Source: Clavelina lepadiformis
Lineage: Eukaryota > Chordata > Ascidiacea > Aplousobranchia > Clavelinidae
Reading direction: 5' to 3'
DNA: 64,000 nucleotides
Assembly (NCBI RefSeq): GCF_947623445.1
Contig: NC_135241.1
Coordinates: forward strand, 5,706,501-5,770,500
Shown here in pieces: positions 51,626-61,790 of the stretch (position 1 is the first letter of the stretch; every line of letters starts with the position of its first letter). The notes under the pieces were generated by a model. The model saw only the letters and a list, made by a program, of their open reading frames with translations. It was not told the DNA's origin and made no database searches. Position numbers and translations under genes: made by a program.

Positions 51626-51643
51626 ATCTTTAGTAAAAGGCGA
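51626..51643. repeat. Target-site duplication, LINE 3' side
   Basis: ATCTTTAGTAAAAGGCGA, identical over 18 bp to 57247-57264. The two copies bracket the LINE exactly outside its two ORFs and UTRs. Confidence 0.75.
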
Positions 51644-51960
51644 TATTTTATTACGGGAAAAACAACAATAAAGAAAAAATATGTACAAGGCAAACTTTTC
51701 CAAAAACTACTTGCAAGATACTTCAATTGAACATGTCGGTGATGGTAATTGATTTAAACAAATGACAATAACAATAACACAGATCTCGAAATCTTAGTGA
51801 TAATACATTCGTAAATTGTAAGCAAGTACGATAAAGGTTGTACATCGCAATTAACAATTACAACAAAGTGTATCTAGAATTTACAAAAGTTCTAATTCAT
51901 AAAACAGTTTGATAAGGACGTCCAAGCAACGGGACTAGCGTGGTCATTTGTCATCAAAAG

Positions 51961-54900
51961 CTATGGTAGGGGTGGCGTGAAAAACTTTTGCATTGCAGCA
52001 CACAGTTTTTCAATCTGCTGTTTATAGGGGCCTTCATTTCGCCGGTCCCATGTGCGTCTTGCATAGACGGTCCTCTTAATAGATCGGATAATTTCGTCAG
52101 GGTTAAAAGTTTGGCTTTCAAACAAAATCGCGTTCCTATGTTTCCAAATTTTTTGTTTTACCACTGTTAACCAATAGGTTAACATGTCTGCGGACTCGAA
52201 ATCTGGGCCACTTATTCCGTCAAAGTTGGTTATTGTGGTTGGATCGAACTTAATATCGTCCCTACCAGTTAAGATTTGCGCAACGCCGGAAGCACATTCC
52301 CAAATAGCGTTTATTTTTTTACATTTTACTATCGTGTGCAGCACCGAGTCGGGGCCGTTGGCGCAAAAACGACATGCTGTTTCCGTGTAGGGGACAAAGT
52401 TGGTCATATCACCTCGAGTAGGTAAATCATTCCATATTACTCTGTAGTTGAAAGTTTTTTGGGCGTTGGAGAGAATTGCGTTGTGTACTCTGGGCCATGT
52501 CGACCGCTCTGGTGGAGTCAAATACAACTGCGGGGCACTTTCGCGTATGATACGCTGGTATATTTTTTTAACCTTTCCGCTTACGATCTCTTTCAGTGAG
52601 ATACGGTGTTTTCTGATTATTTCGAGCATATGCTCATAATAAATCGATGGGGAGGTGGCATGCGGTATACGATTGTCAATCTGGATGCCGAGGAGGTTGG
52701 ACAGTTGGTGACCGATTTGGTGTTCTATCGTGCGGTTTTCCAACGACAGAACCTTGTTTTCTATTTTGTCTCTGCAAAATGGGGTCAAAGGTTTTAAATA
52801 AAACAAATCCGCATACACGGGAATATTAATTATGTCATAACCGCCGTAATCTCTGGGTCTTTGAAGAACTTCGATGTCTGCGAACGTATTATTACTCGTC
52901 AAAATGTACCTTTCAATTGTCCTGTTTATGGTCTCGGCTGTCTTGGTCGTTATGGGCTGGCTGAAGGCGTTGTATGAAATTAAAGGGAGTAATTTACTTC
53001 GAACCAATATGCACTTGGCATCAAAGGTGGAATGTACTTTTTTAAGGCGGGTCGCTTCTTTTTTGAGGTTTTCTAACGGTCGTGACCAACTTATCGTGGG
53101 GTCGTAAGTTCCTATTGCTGTTCCTAATAATTGGAGTTGAGAGTTTGTCCACTGTATTGGCGGCAGTTGCGTCGTGGTATTTGGTTTGATTTCTGGGGTA
53201 AGGCCTTTGGATTTTGAGATATTGATTTTTAGGCCAGAGGCTTCGCTGAAATCATCCAGTAGTTTAAAAGTCTTTTCGGCAGAGTACGCATCTTTGAGGG
53301 TGAAGGTGGTGTCGTCTGCATACGCGACGCATTTTGTACAATACTTTGGGGTGGGACCCAAACCGTCTATTTCGACCGAGCTATTAATTGCGCATATTAG
53401 CGGTTCTACTGCCAATATGAAAAGGTATAAACTTAGCGGGTCTCCTTGTCTGACTCCTTTTTTTAAATGAAAAGGTTCAGATAAAAAACCGTTGTTGATT
53501 ATCCTGGATTTCGCGTCAGAATACAAGTTTTTAACGGCAAGTAGGAAGCGAGAAGGAAAATGCATTCGTTCAAGCACCTTAAAAAGCCATGCGTGGTTGA
53601 TTGAATCGAAGGCTTTTAAGAAGTCAATCGATATGAACAAATGGTTTTGGCCTTCATTTCTACTTTTTTCATACAGATCGCGAATCTTGATGATGGCGTC
53701 GTGGATCGATTTTTGGGGTTTTGCGAATTGGTTCTGGTGCGTAATATTGTTTAGTTTGCCTTTTAAACGGTTAGTTAAAATTTTCGTGTAAAGTTTCAGA
53801 TCGCAATTCAATAGCGATATTGGGCGGTAATTGCTGAGGTCATTCGTAGGCCCTTTCTTATGGATTAAAATTATAACCCCTTCTTTGTTTGCATTAGTCG
53901 TGCTTGCGTCCCTAAACCACGTTTTGATTACTTCGAGGAAGCCACCACCTATGATGTCCCAACATTGGACGTAAAACTCAATGCTGAGACCATCTGGGCC
54001 AGGTGTTTTACCTTTTTTCATTTGTGTTAGTGCGGTGAATATTTCTTGGTCGCCAATTTCAGCGTCTAACGTCTCTCTTTCATAGGGCAATAAATGGGCT
54101 TTTAAATGTTTCAAGAAAAACCGTTGTTTCTTTTCAGATGTTATTTCTTTCGAGTAAAGTTTGTTATAAAATTTGCGGGTTTCTTTCAATATCGCTGGGG
54201 ACGAGCTGTGCTTTACACCTTCCGAGTCGGTTACTTCGGTAATTCGGGTTGACTTCCTATCTTGCATGAATCTTTGAAAAAATTGTTTGGTCGGAGTATC
54301 CAAGTTTCTTTGCAAACTTTTACGCAATTTCTTATCAGCGGCTTTTCGTTGGAAATCAGCCAGTGATTTTTTGGCGGCTAGGTAATCGTCGTAATTACAT
54401 TTTGCTTGGGATAGTCGTTCACAAACTAATTTATAATCGTTTTCGAGGCGAGTTTCTTCTTCCCTAGTTTCTTGCGCGATTTCTCTCGTGATTTCGATTA
54501 TCAGGTCTTTAATCCTGTTTTTAATTTCCACCCACCATGCGGATAAATCTGGAATGAGTAAGGGGTGTAGGGTACGCCAGAGGGGCCATCTTTCTTCAAG
54601 CGTTTTGCGAAATTTGACGTTTTGAAAGACGTTTACATTATTTTTCCAGACTCCGCGGCCTCTTTTTTCTAGGGCGAAAGAAACGCAATTTGCTAGTAAC
54701 ATTTTGTGATCGGAGAGGGGATTTTCCATCGTTTGCAGACCGTCAACTTTTATTTGTTGGGATACATAAAAACGATCGATTCTAGATTTTGATGAACCGC
54801 TTTGCCATGTAAAATCTACATCACCATTTTGGGTTTGGTCATAGGGATCGTTGAGATCAAAAGCTTGGGTGAAGTTTTGGAGCTCTATTTTCGTTCTAGT

Positions 54901-55404
54901 ACTTCGCTTTTTGTGGGGAGGGAAGCGATCTCGCTCTGGATCGTCGACAATGTTGAAGTCGCCCCCTATTATTAAAGGGACATTGGGGTTGACATAACCA
55001 TAAAGCTTATGAAAAAATTCATTATTTTTCACGTAGTGTCCTACTTGAACATTTGGGGCATATACGTTGATGATCTGTATTGTTTTATTTGCTATTTTGA
55101 TATTTGCGGCAATAACTCTTCCTTCGGCGTCTCTCCTAGTTTGTGCAAACGTGATTGCTGGGTGGTTTATTAATATCGCCGTGCCAGCATTGGCGTGTTT
55201 TTTCCTATTGGCTGCGTTAAATATGGAAGGGCCAACATCCCATTCGTTAGACCAGTTGTTTACGTCCTTCGGATTGCATTTTGTTTCCTGTAAGAGGATT
55301 ATTTGCGCTGCAAGTTTCTTGAGCGTTTCGAACAAGGCTTTCCTTTTAGATGCGTCGTTTAAACCTTGGCAATTAAAACTGATGATTTTTAAAAAGGTTG
55401 TCAT
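51961..55404 (-). CDS. LINE ORF2: AP endonuclease and reverse transcriptase
   Basis: 1147 aa, uninterrupted. The N-terminal endonuclease has FNCQG (10-14), QETK with E40, GGDFN (147-151), SRIDRFYVS with D210 and SDH (231-233); all expected catalytic positions are present, so it should be able to nick target DNA. A linker with a coiled-coil-like, charged stretch follows at about 295-365. The reverse transcriptase has GKTPGPDG (465-472), NYRPISLL (525-532), SIDFLKAFD with D594 (592-600), GVRQGDPLS (650-658) and the catalytic YADD (695-698). The C-terminal part has a Cys/His-containing stretch (CRFCANGPDSVLHTIVKC) that resembles the zinc-knuckle-like region of L1/Tx1 ORF2. Enzymatically it would perform target-primed reverse transcription. 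Confidence 0.93.
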   Translation of the reverse strand: MTTFLKIISFNCQGLNDASKRKALFETLKKLAAQIILLQETKCNPKDVNNWSNEWDVGPSIFNAANRKKHANAGTAILINHPAITFAQTRRDAEGRVIAANIKIANKTIQIINVYAPNVQVGHYVKNNEFFHKLYGYVNPNVPLIIGGDFNIVDDPERDRFPPHKKRSTRTKIELQNFTQAFDLNDPYDQTQNGDVDFTWQSGSSKSRIDRFYVSQQIKVDGLQTMENPLSDHKMLLANCVSFALEKRGRGVWKNNVNVFQNVKFRKTLEERWPLWRTLHPLLIPDLSAWWVEIKNRIKDLIIEITREIAQETREEETRLENDYKLVCERLSQAKCNYDDYLAAKKSLADFQRKAADKKLRKSLQRNLDTPTKQFFQRFMQDRKSTRITEVTDSEGVKHSSSPAILKETRKFYNKLYSKEITSEKKQRFFLKHLKAHLLPYERETLDAEIGDQEIFTALTQMKKGKTPGPDGLSIEFYVQCWDIIGGGFLEVIKTWFRDASTTNANKEGVIILIHKKGPTNDLSNYRPISLLNCDLKLYTKILTNRLKGKLNNITHQNQFAKPQKSIHDAIIKIRDLYEKSRNEGQNHLFISIDFLKAFDSINHAWLFKVLERMHFPSRFLLAVKNLYSDAKSRIINNGFLSEPFHLKKGVRQGDPLSLYLFILAVEPLICAINSSVEIDGLGPTPKYCTKCVAYADDTTFTLKDAYSAEKTFKLLDDFSEASGLKINISKSKGLTPEIKPNTTTQLPPIQWTNSQLQLLGTAIGTYDPTISWSRPLENLKKEATRLKKVHSTFDAKCILVRSKLLPLISYNAFSQPITTKTAETINRTIERYILTSNNTFADIEVLQRPRDYGGYDIINIPVYADLFYLKPLTPFCRDKIENKVLSLENRTIEHQIGHQLSNLLGIQIDNRIPHATSPSIYYEHMLEIIRKHRISLKEIVSGKVKKIYQRIIRESAPQLYLTPPERSTWPRVHNAILSNAQKTFNYRVIWNDLPTRGDMTNFVPYTETACRFCANGPDSVLHTIVKCKKINAIWECASGVAQILTGRDDIKFDPTTITNFDGISGPDFESADMLTYWLTVVKQKIWKHRNAILFESQTFNPDEIIRSIKRTVYARRTWDRRNEGPYKQQIEKLCAAMQKFFTPPLP

Positions 55405-55809
55405 TACAAGGGTTGGTTAAACTGGTTGTTATCAATGAGCGTTGGGGAAAAGACACCCGCATTTCATTCTTCAAGTGTTTTTTGCTTAAGGCTCTGGCAG
55501 AATCTAGCGACGTTATCAGCAGGCTCAAATAGTTACTTATCTCGAGTTTGATGCATGTTTTACTGTCGACAAGGGTTTTTGTGCGCTTACGCGTGGGCAT
55601 GGACCGATAAGCGATAAGGCTTGCACCTGTTTGTGTCGAATAGCCACGTGGGTCCAAAGCTTTTGTAAAAAACGAAAAACGGCTTTGACAAAAAAAAATC
55701 AACCTAAAATAGGAAATCTTCGTGTAAACGTAACTAAGAATTAATACCAAAATCATAATATTGCAATAGATATTTTCAATGTGTTGGAGATACATAAATA
55801 GGTTTAATA

Positions 55810-57114
55810 TTATATGCATGAAGTGGCGTTCAGTTCGTGAGCATCTGGTACATATCTAAAATCACATGAGTCGCACGTACCTTGTTTGAGTCTGTTTGAG
55901 GATTTTATGTTTTCCTCCAAACATCGGCATTTAAAGTGAACCATAGGACAACAGTTGCAATATACCAACTGCTTGTAACTTGGTTTGGGCAGAATGTCGC
56001 CACAGTTGCATTTGATATTTGTTATGTCATTTACCTTGAAAACGTCCGTTTCATCAGCTTCTAACATTTCACTGTCGGTCGATTCTCCTTTCGGGCGCTG
56101 ACCGGGTGGTATTGCGGTCGACAGTGTTGAGTCCTCACTTCGTTCTCGTTTGTCGGGTCTTTTTTGTCCTCCACTAGATGGGCATTTGTCGGTCTCAAGG
56201 GTGTCTTTGGGAATGTCGTCTAAAGAGTCTTCCTCGTCGCTGAATTCGACGATCGATCCGTCGAAATGATCTATGAGTTGGCCTTTTGATGTTTCTAATT
56301 TGGGTGGTTTTGTCTTGGCAAAGGGTGTTGAATGGCGGTTGTTCAGAGCACCCGAGTTGTTTGGCAGTTCTGGAAAATCTTCTTTTGAAGGTGAGTATCT
56401 GTCTGGAGATGTTCTTTTCATTTGCCTAAACGACACCCCAGCGAAAGTGCGGCGTGTCTCGCCAACTGCCTTCCACGACTCATTTACGACGTCTTGGTTT
56501 TTAACTTTGTTTGGACAATCCTTAACGAAATGTCCGGTTTCATCGCAATAATGGCATGTTTTTACCTGACCTTCATACTCCAACACGAACTTGAGATGGC
56601 CGAAACGGATGTAGGATGGTGGTTTTGCCTCCATTAGGTCTTTCTTCAAAACTTTGAAGATTCTTCTGCCGTCTCTCATGCCTTTAAACCTATCTCGGCC
56701 ATGGACTGCCGATATGACCAAACCGATTCTCTTTAATGCTTCTACGATGCTTTCTTGTGGAAAGTGAATTGGCACCCATCCAACGCTTAAGTTGGTATGA
56801 GCATCACCTTGTGCGATAACATTCATTACCTCTTTGGCGTCTCTCAATTTTTCGGCAAGTTTGATGGCGGTTTCTTTAGTTATACAGGCAATTTCGACAT
56901 TTCGGCCAGGTCTTTGTACGATTCCTTCTATGAACTGCAAAGGAATTTTGGTTTTGTCTAGCAGGGTGTAAATATCGGCTCTTCGTAAAGGGTCTTTTAG
57001 CTTTATAGAAACTTCCCTATCACGGTTGTAGTTTGTAGGTAGTTCAAACCGCCATTGCTTGTTTACTCTATCTGCATAAGTCTTCATCTTTTCAATAGTA
57101 GTCTGTGTCTCCAT
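55810..57114 (-). CDS. LINE ORF1: nucleic-acid-binding protein with CCHC knuckle
   Basis: 434 aa, uninterrupted. It is expected to coat the element RNA in the retrotransposition particle. The N-terminal ~180 residues could form RRM-like modules (not verified). A CCHC zinc knuckle CHYCDETGHFVKDC lies at 187-200 (C187, C190, H195, C200). A low-complexity acidic, Ser/Asp-rich stretch follows. The C-terminus has a second Cys/His cluster with CNCGD, YCNCCPMVHFKCRC and CDSCDF, which looks like a PHD-type finger. Stop to the ORF2 start: 405 bp. A related C-terminus ends the separate poly(A) insertion at 58216-58521. Confidence 0.9.
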   Translation of the reverse strand: METQTTIEKMKTYADRVNKQWRFELPTNYNRDREVSIKLKDPLRRADIYTLLDKTKIPLQFIEGIVQRPGRNVEIACITKETAIKLAEKLRDAKEVMNVIAQGDAHTNLSVGWVPIHFPQESIVEALKRIGLVISAVHGRDRFKGMRDGRRIFKVLKKDLMEAKPPSYIRFGHLKFVLEYEGQVKTCHYCDETGHFVKDCPNKVKNQDVVNESWKAVGETRRTFAGVSFRQMKRTSPDRYSPSKEDFPELPNNSGALNNRHSTPFAKTKPPKLETSKGQLIDHFDGSIVEFSDEEDSLDDIPKDTLETDKCPSSGGQKRPDKRERSEDSTLSTAIPPGQRPKGESTDSEMLEADETDVFKVNDITNIKCNCGDILPKPSYKQLVYCNCCPMVHFKCRCLEENIKSSNRLKQGTCDSCDFRYVPDAHELNATSCI

Positions 57115-57246
57115 GACTATTCTGTAAAAAGGCGTAGGCTGCCTTTTGCTTGGCCAGCAAGCTGGTTTTCCTTCTGTCTTCCCGGTAGAACTTTAACCTG
57201 ACTGGTTTTCTTCGGAAGGAGTGACTCAATAATACTGATTTGAGCG

Positions 57247-57264
57247 ATCTTTAGTAAAAGGCGA
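57247..57264. repeat. Target-site duplication, LINE 5' side
   Basis: Second copy of ATCTTTAGTAAAAGGCGA (see 51626-51643). Confidence 0.75.
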
Positions 57265-57679
57265 AAGATTTATACTGTGAAGGGAAGCCAGAGTGATGAT
57301 TTCAATAAGCTGAAATTGTACTAAAAAACAAAAATAACTTTGCGTTTGTGGTACTTTAGTAATATATAACATCATAGGCAATTATTGATAGTTTCATGGC
57401 ATATATTTACGTTTTAATTGTGTTTAATACAGTTTAACTAACAAAATTTCTTTTTTTAGAACACTCTTAAAGATAATTACCTTGCTGTAGTTCAGGCATA
57501 AACGTTTGTCAAACACACGCTTCCCCGCTTAACCGTAATTGCTTGGCCGGCGTTTGAAGAAAAAGCGGGTTTCCGATTATAATTATTGAACCGTGACTAC
57601 AGCGGCTTAAACTCACTCGGGCAGGGGTGACCAGCCTTGTTGGTTGTGTTAATTCTTATTTCTTGGTTTGTTCTGTATA
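57265..57679. other. Intergenic, no gene recognised
   Basis: AT-rich. It contains CAGGGGTGACCAGCC at 57624, which resembles a hAT end, but no partner end was located. Confidence 0.45.
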
Positions 57680-57683
57680 GGTA

Positions 57684-58190
57684 GGCTTACCATACGTCCC
57701 GTTATAGTCGGGACAGTCGCGGTTTTTAAGGCTTTGTCCCGGCGTCCCGGCGTCCCGGCGTCCCGGCGTCCCGGCGTCCCGGCGTCCCGGCGTCCCGGCG
57801 TCCCGGTCAGTCAACCAAAAAGTCCCGCTTTGGCATTTAGTTAGCCAGCATTGCCCTACACTACCCGAATATTAGCATGCTGTAATTGGTTTGTTTAGCC
57901 AACTTGCTGAAGAGTCATGCCCGATGCGTGTTCTTGTTGCGTTGTGTTAAATGTAAAAGTAATTGTTACGTAATTCTCGCGGTTAATTGGTCCAGTAGTG
58001 GGTTGAATGTTAGCTAGTTAGTAATAGTAGGCTTGTAGGAGCAGGTGTTCTTTTTGCGGTTAAGTTATTGAAAGAACTTATTTCGTACCGGTACTTGTTT
58101 GCATTTCATTCTACAAACATCATTGTCTGACAAGACTCGTTGTTCTGAAGCGTCCCGGTTTTCAATCACAAAAATATAGTATGCCTAATA
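57684..58190 (+). mobile_element. DNA-transposon-like repeat with expanded GTCCCGGC array
   Basis: Begins near TAGGCTTACCATACGTCCCG; the right end, in reverse complement, begins TAGGCATACTATA, giving weak terminal inverted repeats of ~13 bp. The first ~220 bp match the copy at 50465-50625. No coding frame was recognised. Confidence 0.55.
57736..57807. repeat. GTCCCGGC minisatellite, nine units
   Basis: Eight perfect copies of GTCCCGGC plus a ninth GTCCCGGT. The paralogous site at about 50509-50524 has only two units, so this array expanded after the two repeats separated. Confidence 0.9.
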
Positions 58191-58215
58191 ATAGGCTACG
58201 CCTAAACTGTGTTTT

Positions 58216-58521
58216 TTTTTTTTTTTTTTTTTTTATGTTTGTTTATTAAACGTTCTTAAAACAGTGTTAAGGCACGCTTAATAAGAAATAAATAAAAAAA
58301 ATGATCGTATAAGTTTCGGGGAGAACACAGAGTACTTCAAAATTCGGAATAGACACAAAGTATAACGACGTAATGCATTTCGTAATTTTGGCCTGGGCCA
58401 CGTTACAAATCAAGAAGGAACATAGAGGTTACACTCTTAGTTTACAGTTGAATTAAGATCGTCGGGGTTTGGTTCGTATATATATTCGCATGTTCCGCAC
58501 TGGAAAGGCTTAAGTCTGTCT
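58216..58521 (-). mobile_element. Poly(A)-tailed retroinsertion carrying an ORF1-like C-terminus
   Basis: Flanked by the 19-bp duplication TACGCCTAAACTGTGTTTT (58197-58215 and 58522-58540). On the minus strand it runs into an A-tract of about 20 (the T-run at 58212-58234 on plus), with AATAAA (58242-58247) just before the tail. The 5' end is truncated inside a frame, 58520-58437, which reads DRLKPFQCGTCEYIYEPNP and ends DDLNSTVN before a stop. The pattern RLK, CxxC, Y-x-P and LN-S/A-T matches the ORF1 C-terminus of the nearby LINE (RLK, CDSCDF, YVPD, ELNAT). Confidence 0.8.
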
Positions 58522-58792
58522 TACGCCTAAACTGTGTTTTGAAAGTACGACTTTGACGACCGCTAAGAGATTTTTAAAGACCGAGATTTTTAAAAAGTAA
58601 ATGTTAATTTTTCGCTGCAGACGGAGAAGTATAAAAGTTTGAGAGGCAGTTGGATAAATTTAAGAGCTCGTTTCCATTGCCGAAAAAACGGGTTTAAAGA
58701 CTGAATGGTGTTTTATTTAAACCACTTAATTCTGTTTAATTCTAAAATACCAAGAATAAGGACTCCAAAAAGAAGCTAATCTGTTAACCTTA

Positions 58793-59290
58793 TGACAAAG
58801 AAATAATTCGCTTGTGCACTACTCGTGTGAGGTATTACACAAGGAACTCATCTGTCATAACGACCGCGAATGCTGGCGATAGTTGTTAGAATGTGAGCGA
58901 GGACGATTGATGGTTGATAACTTGTTTTACTTCTGCTTCGATGGATGAGTTCTCATTTCTCAAATTTGCGTGACTATGCTGTTAGTTGCTTGATTCTGTC
59001 TATACAAATTACTAAATTATAAAGTTCCCATTTTATTTATTATAAGACACAAAGGCTTTTGCCTTTGGGAAAATCTTGCTGAATGTTACATCGCGCTCAG
59101 TAACACGTGAAACGGTAAAAGGGGAGATCGTAAACATTACAACAGTATATATATGTGGCACACTAGTTCAATCGAGGAAATTATCTGACGTCATTAAGGA
59201 AAACTCAAGTCTAGTAAACACTGAATTACAAGATCCCAAATTAAATTCCAAACATCTCAAAACAACTCGTGACTCGTGACGTAATCGTCA
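58793..59290 (+). repeat. Left copy of a TG...CA direct repeat (498 bp)
   Basis: Starts TGACAAAG and ends GTAATCGTCA. The second copy is at 59941-60348 in the same orientation. The last ~150 bp are almost identical between copies, while the left part has an extra ~95 bp. The structure is LTR-like. Confidence 0.7.
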
Positions 59291-59940
59291 CATAGCCTTC
59301 CTACCCAGAGTAAAGCTTGCCTGAAATGAAATTGAAGGCAACCTTTACTCGACAAAATTATGTCTGTGGTATAATATTCATCACAGTTTTTAAAACAAGA
59401 ATTTGGTACAGTACAATGACAGAGTTCGGTAAATATAACAAATATCGATACACCGTTTCACTTGAAATACAAAACATGAGACATAAGCTTACAGAAGTGT
59501 CGCATTTCCCTTGCGTGTCGAAGGTAAAAAAATGAGCGATCACGTCTGCGTGTGTCGTTCCGCGGCTGTAGCAAGCCTTGTTTGCGGTAGTAAGATGCAC
59601 TTTGTTGCGATGTCCAGTGGACGTTGTTTCTTGATGCGTAAAAAATATATACAATAGTTTGCTCATGCTCTTGGAGATGTATAACACGTTAGTTAGGCGA
59701 TCAAAACTTCATCACATCAACCAGGTATCAATGCCATTAGTACTGTTGTTTCCGAATTGATCTGGTTGCTAAGATTGTAGATGGAATGTCGTGAAAACTT
59801 CCTCGTTGACTAGCGTTCGTAGTTGGCTGATCTTGCTGTTGAAACTTGGTCATGAAAACTTCATAAATAGCTGGTAACATTCTTTCTCGCTCAATGTGCA
59901 ACTAACTCAGCAATTTCGAACTTACTCGGGCACCAATTTA
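59291..59940. other. Spacer between the two direct repeats
   Basis: 650 bp with no recognisable gag or pol sequence, no clear primer-binding site and no polypurine tract. Confidence 0.5.
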
Positions 59941-60348
59941 TGACAAAGAAAACGATGATCGTTGAATTGATATCTTGTTTTTCTTCTCACTCGATGAGAT
60001 GGTTGTCATTTCTCGAACGGTTTGCTTCTGCTGTTTGTTTAATTTCTGTCTATATATATTACTAACTGATAATGTTGCTATTTTATTTATTATAGGACAC
60101 AAAGGCTTTCGCCTTCGGGCGAAGCTTTCTGAATGTTACATAGCGCTGTAGTAACCAGTGAAATCGATCACACGAAAAGGAAAGATTGAAAACATTACAT
60201 CAGTATATATATGTGGCACACTAGTTCAATCGAGGAAATTATCTGACGTCATTAAGGAAAACTCAAGTCTGGTAAACACTGAATTACAAGATCCCAAATT
60301 AAATTCCAAACATCTCAAAACAACTCGTGACTCGTGACGTAATCGTCA
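59941..60348 (+). repeat. Right copy of a TG...CA direct repeat (408 bp)
   Basis: Partner of 58793-59290. The sequence before the left copy (TAACCTTA) and after this copy (TAACCTAA) agree at 7 of 8 positions, a possible duplication. Best explained as a small LTR-like or TRIM-type element, or a tandem duplication. Confidence 0.65.
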
Positions 60349-61790
60349 TAACCTAAGCCAGCTGAAAGTCTCAGCCGGACTGACTAGTGACTATTTCGAA
60401 AGTTCTCACACTCGCACCGCACGTGTGCGCTAGCGGTCTTTATACTTTCAAACCTCTGCTCCATCGCCTTGTGCATTGCAACGTGAAATGATTTGGGGTC
60501 AGGTAAGTTGGTGGACTTCACTCACCTTCGCCCAGTTTACTAAAGAGTAGACATTATGTTATTGTGCACTGGGTAAAGTTTGCATTAATTATTCATATGT
60601 TTTGCGTCAATCTGCTTTGTGCTCTGCAGTACACACGTGCGAAATATGACCCTCGTGAGTTACAAACCTTGCTATTTTACATAGGACTAGCCTAGGAATG
60701 GAAGTGACTAGGCCTATAATTGGTCACCATAAATAGACCATGCATCCCGTAGTTAAAGATTAGCCAGTTAGGTTAAGAGTTCAAATGAGTATGCAAAAGC
60801 TGGTTTAAGCTATTCAGGGTTTAATTGAAGTAAAATAAATGGAAAATTTAAGTTATTTGCCTATGATATAATATTTAAAAGGCAAATAAACATGAAACTA
60901 TGAGAAATAGCTTGAAACGTACAATTTTTTTTCGGTGGAAGAATGGCAGCCCAACTTAATACGTTCTTGGTTTTAGGCTAGGCTATTCCATCTCTTAAAG
61001 GTTTTATTCCAATATTTTTTATTTTGTTTAGAACTGTGTTGATCTTCAAGACTAAAGTGAGTACAGGAAGATAAACTTCCTTACTGCCTAAGTTAGAAAT
61101 GCCAGAATGTTCTATAAACCCTGTACAAGTATGCACGGCACTGTAAATCATACAACGTTTGAAAAGGGCGCTTATTTTCTACTTTAAATGCAACAAACTG
61201 GCCTAAATTTTTTCAAAACAGTCATCATTCATCATCACACAAATGAGGAGATGATTCTGTTTTAACATAAAATTGCAATTTTTGTTTGCGCAGTGTGTAC
61301 CATTAAATTAAAGTCCAGACAGGAAACTTGGGCCTTGAGATGTGTATATATATACCTGTCCAAAATGTGTGGACAGCAGCGATAAAATTGCAGATATTTG
61401 GCAAAAACACCAATCAACAAGTCTAAGTCAGCAACAAAGTTGTTAAGGGTTCTTATATCATAGCTTTGTCAGTTAAGCCTGTGATTCAAAATAACAACGT
61501 TATTAGGAAATGTTGTGACATCACAGTGGCCAACAAACATTTTAAATTTTTGTCTGCTTATATTGTGCAAGTGCTTCAACAAGAGTTACTGCACAATAAT
61601 TGTCATTCATTATTTTTAAGAACAGAGTGTTTTCTGTATGAAACTAAATTTGCGGCTAGGTAAACTATTGCATAATGGCAACAGTTTGTTTGGTATAAAT
61701 ATCTTTAATATATTAAAGACTGTTAGCTATTATATTTCAAGAAATTATATTATTGTTTTCAGAAAAAAGGGTTTAAGTTTGGTGTTTGAG
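60349..61790. other. Upstream region of the Fe65/APBB gene
   Basis: No other gene was seen. A good acceptor, TATTGTTTTCAG, ends at 61762, just before the coding start, so one or more 5' UTR exons probably lie here or in the 60.4-61.7 kb stretch; they cannot be placed from sequence alone. Confidence 0.45.

Larger units (their letters stand above)
51644..57246 (-). mobile_element. Apparently full-length two-ORF non-LTR retrotransposon (L1/Tx1-like LINE)
   Basis: A 5.6 kb element on the minus strand: a short 5' UTR (57115-57246), ORF1 (55810-57114), a 405-bp spacer, ORF2 (51961-55404) and a 3' UTR (51644-51960). Both ORFs are open. It is bounded by an 18-bp target duplication. The 3' end lacks a long poly(A) and ends near AATAAAATA. 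The domain order (ORF1 with a CCHC knuckle; ORF2 with an N-terminal AP endonuclease and a reverse transcriptase) is that of the L1/Tx1 group. Its intact frames suggest recent activity. Clade assignment rests on overall look and would need a tree. Confidence 0.88.

Noticed and set aside
51988..55420. Plus-strand open frames opposite the LINE ORF2
   Set aside because: Shadows of the 1147-codon reverse-strand frame.
57736..57807. CRISPR-like array
   Set aside because: 8-bp units with no spacers in an animal genome; a minisatellite.
58793..60348. A complete LTR retrotransposon
   Set aside because: The spacer is only 650 bp and has no gag, pol, primer-binding site or polypurine tract; described only as LTR-like direct repeats.
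61638..61790. N-terminal extension of the Fe65-like protein to the upstream ATG
   Set aside because: It crosses a good splice acceptor (ending at 61762), and the extra peptide has no family similarity; more likely intron or 5' UTR.
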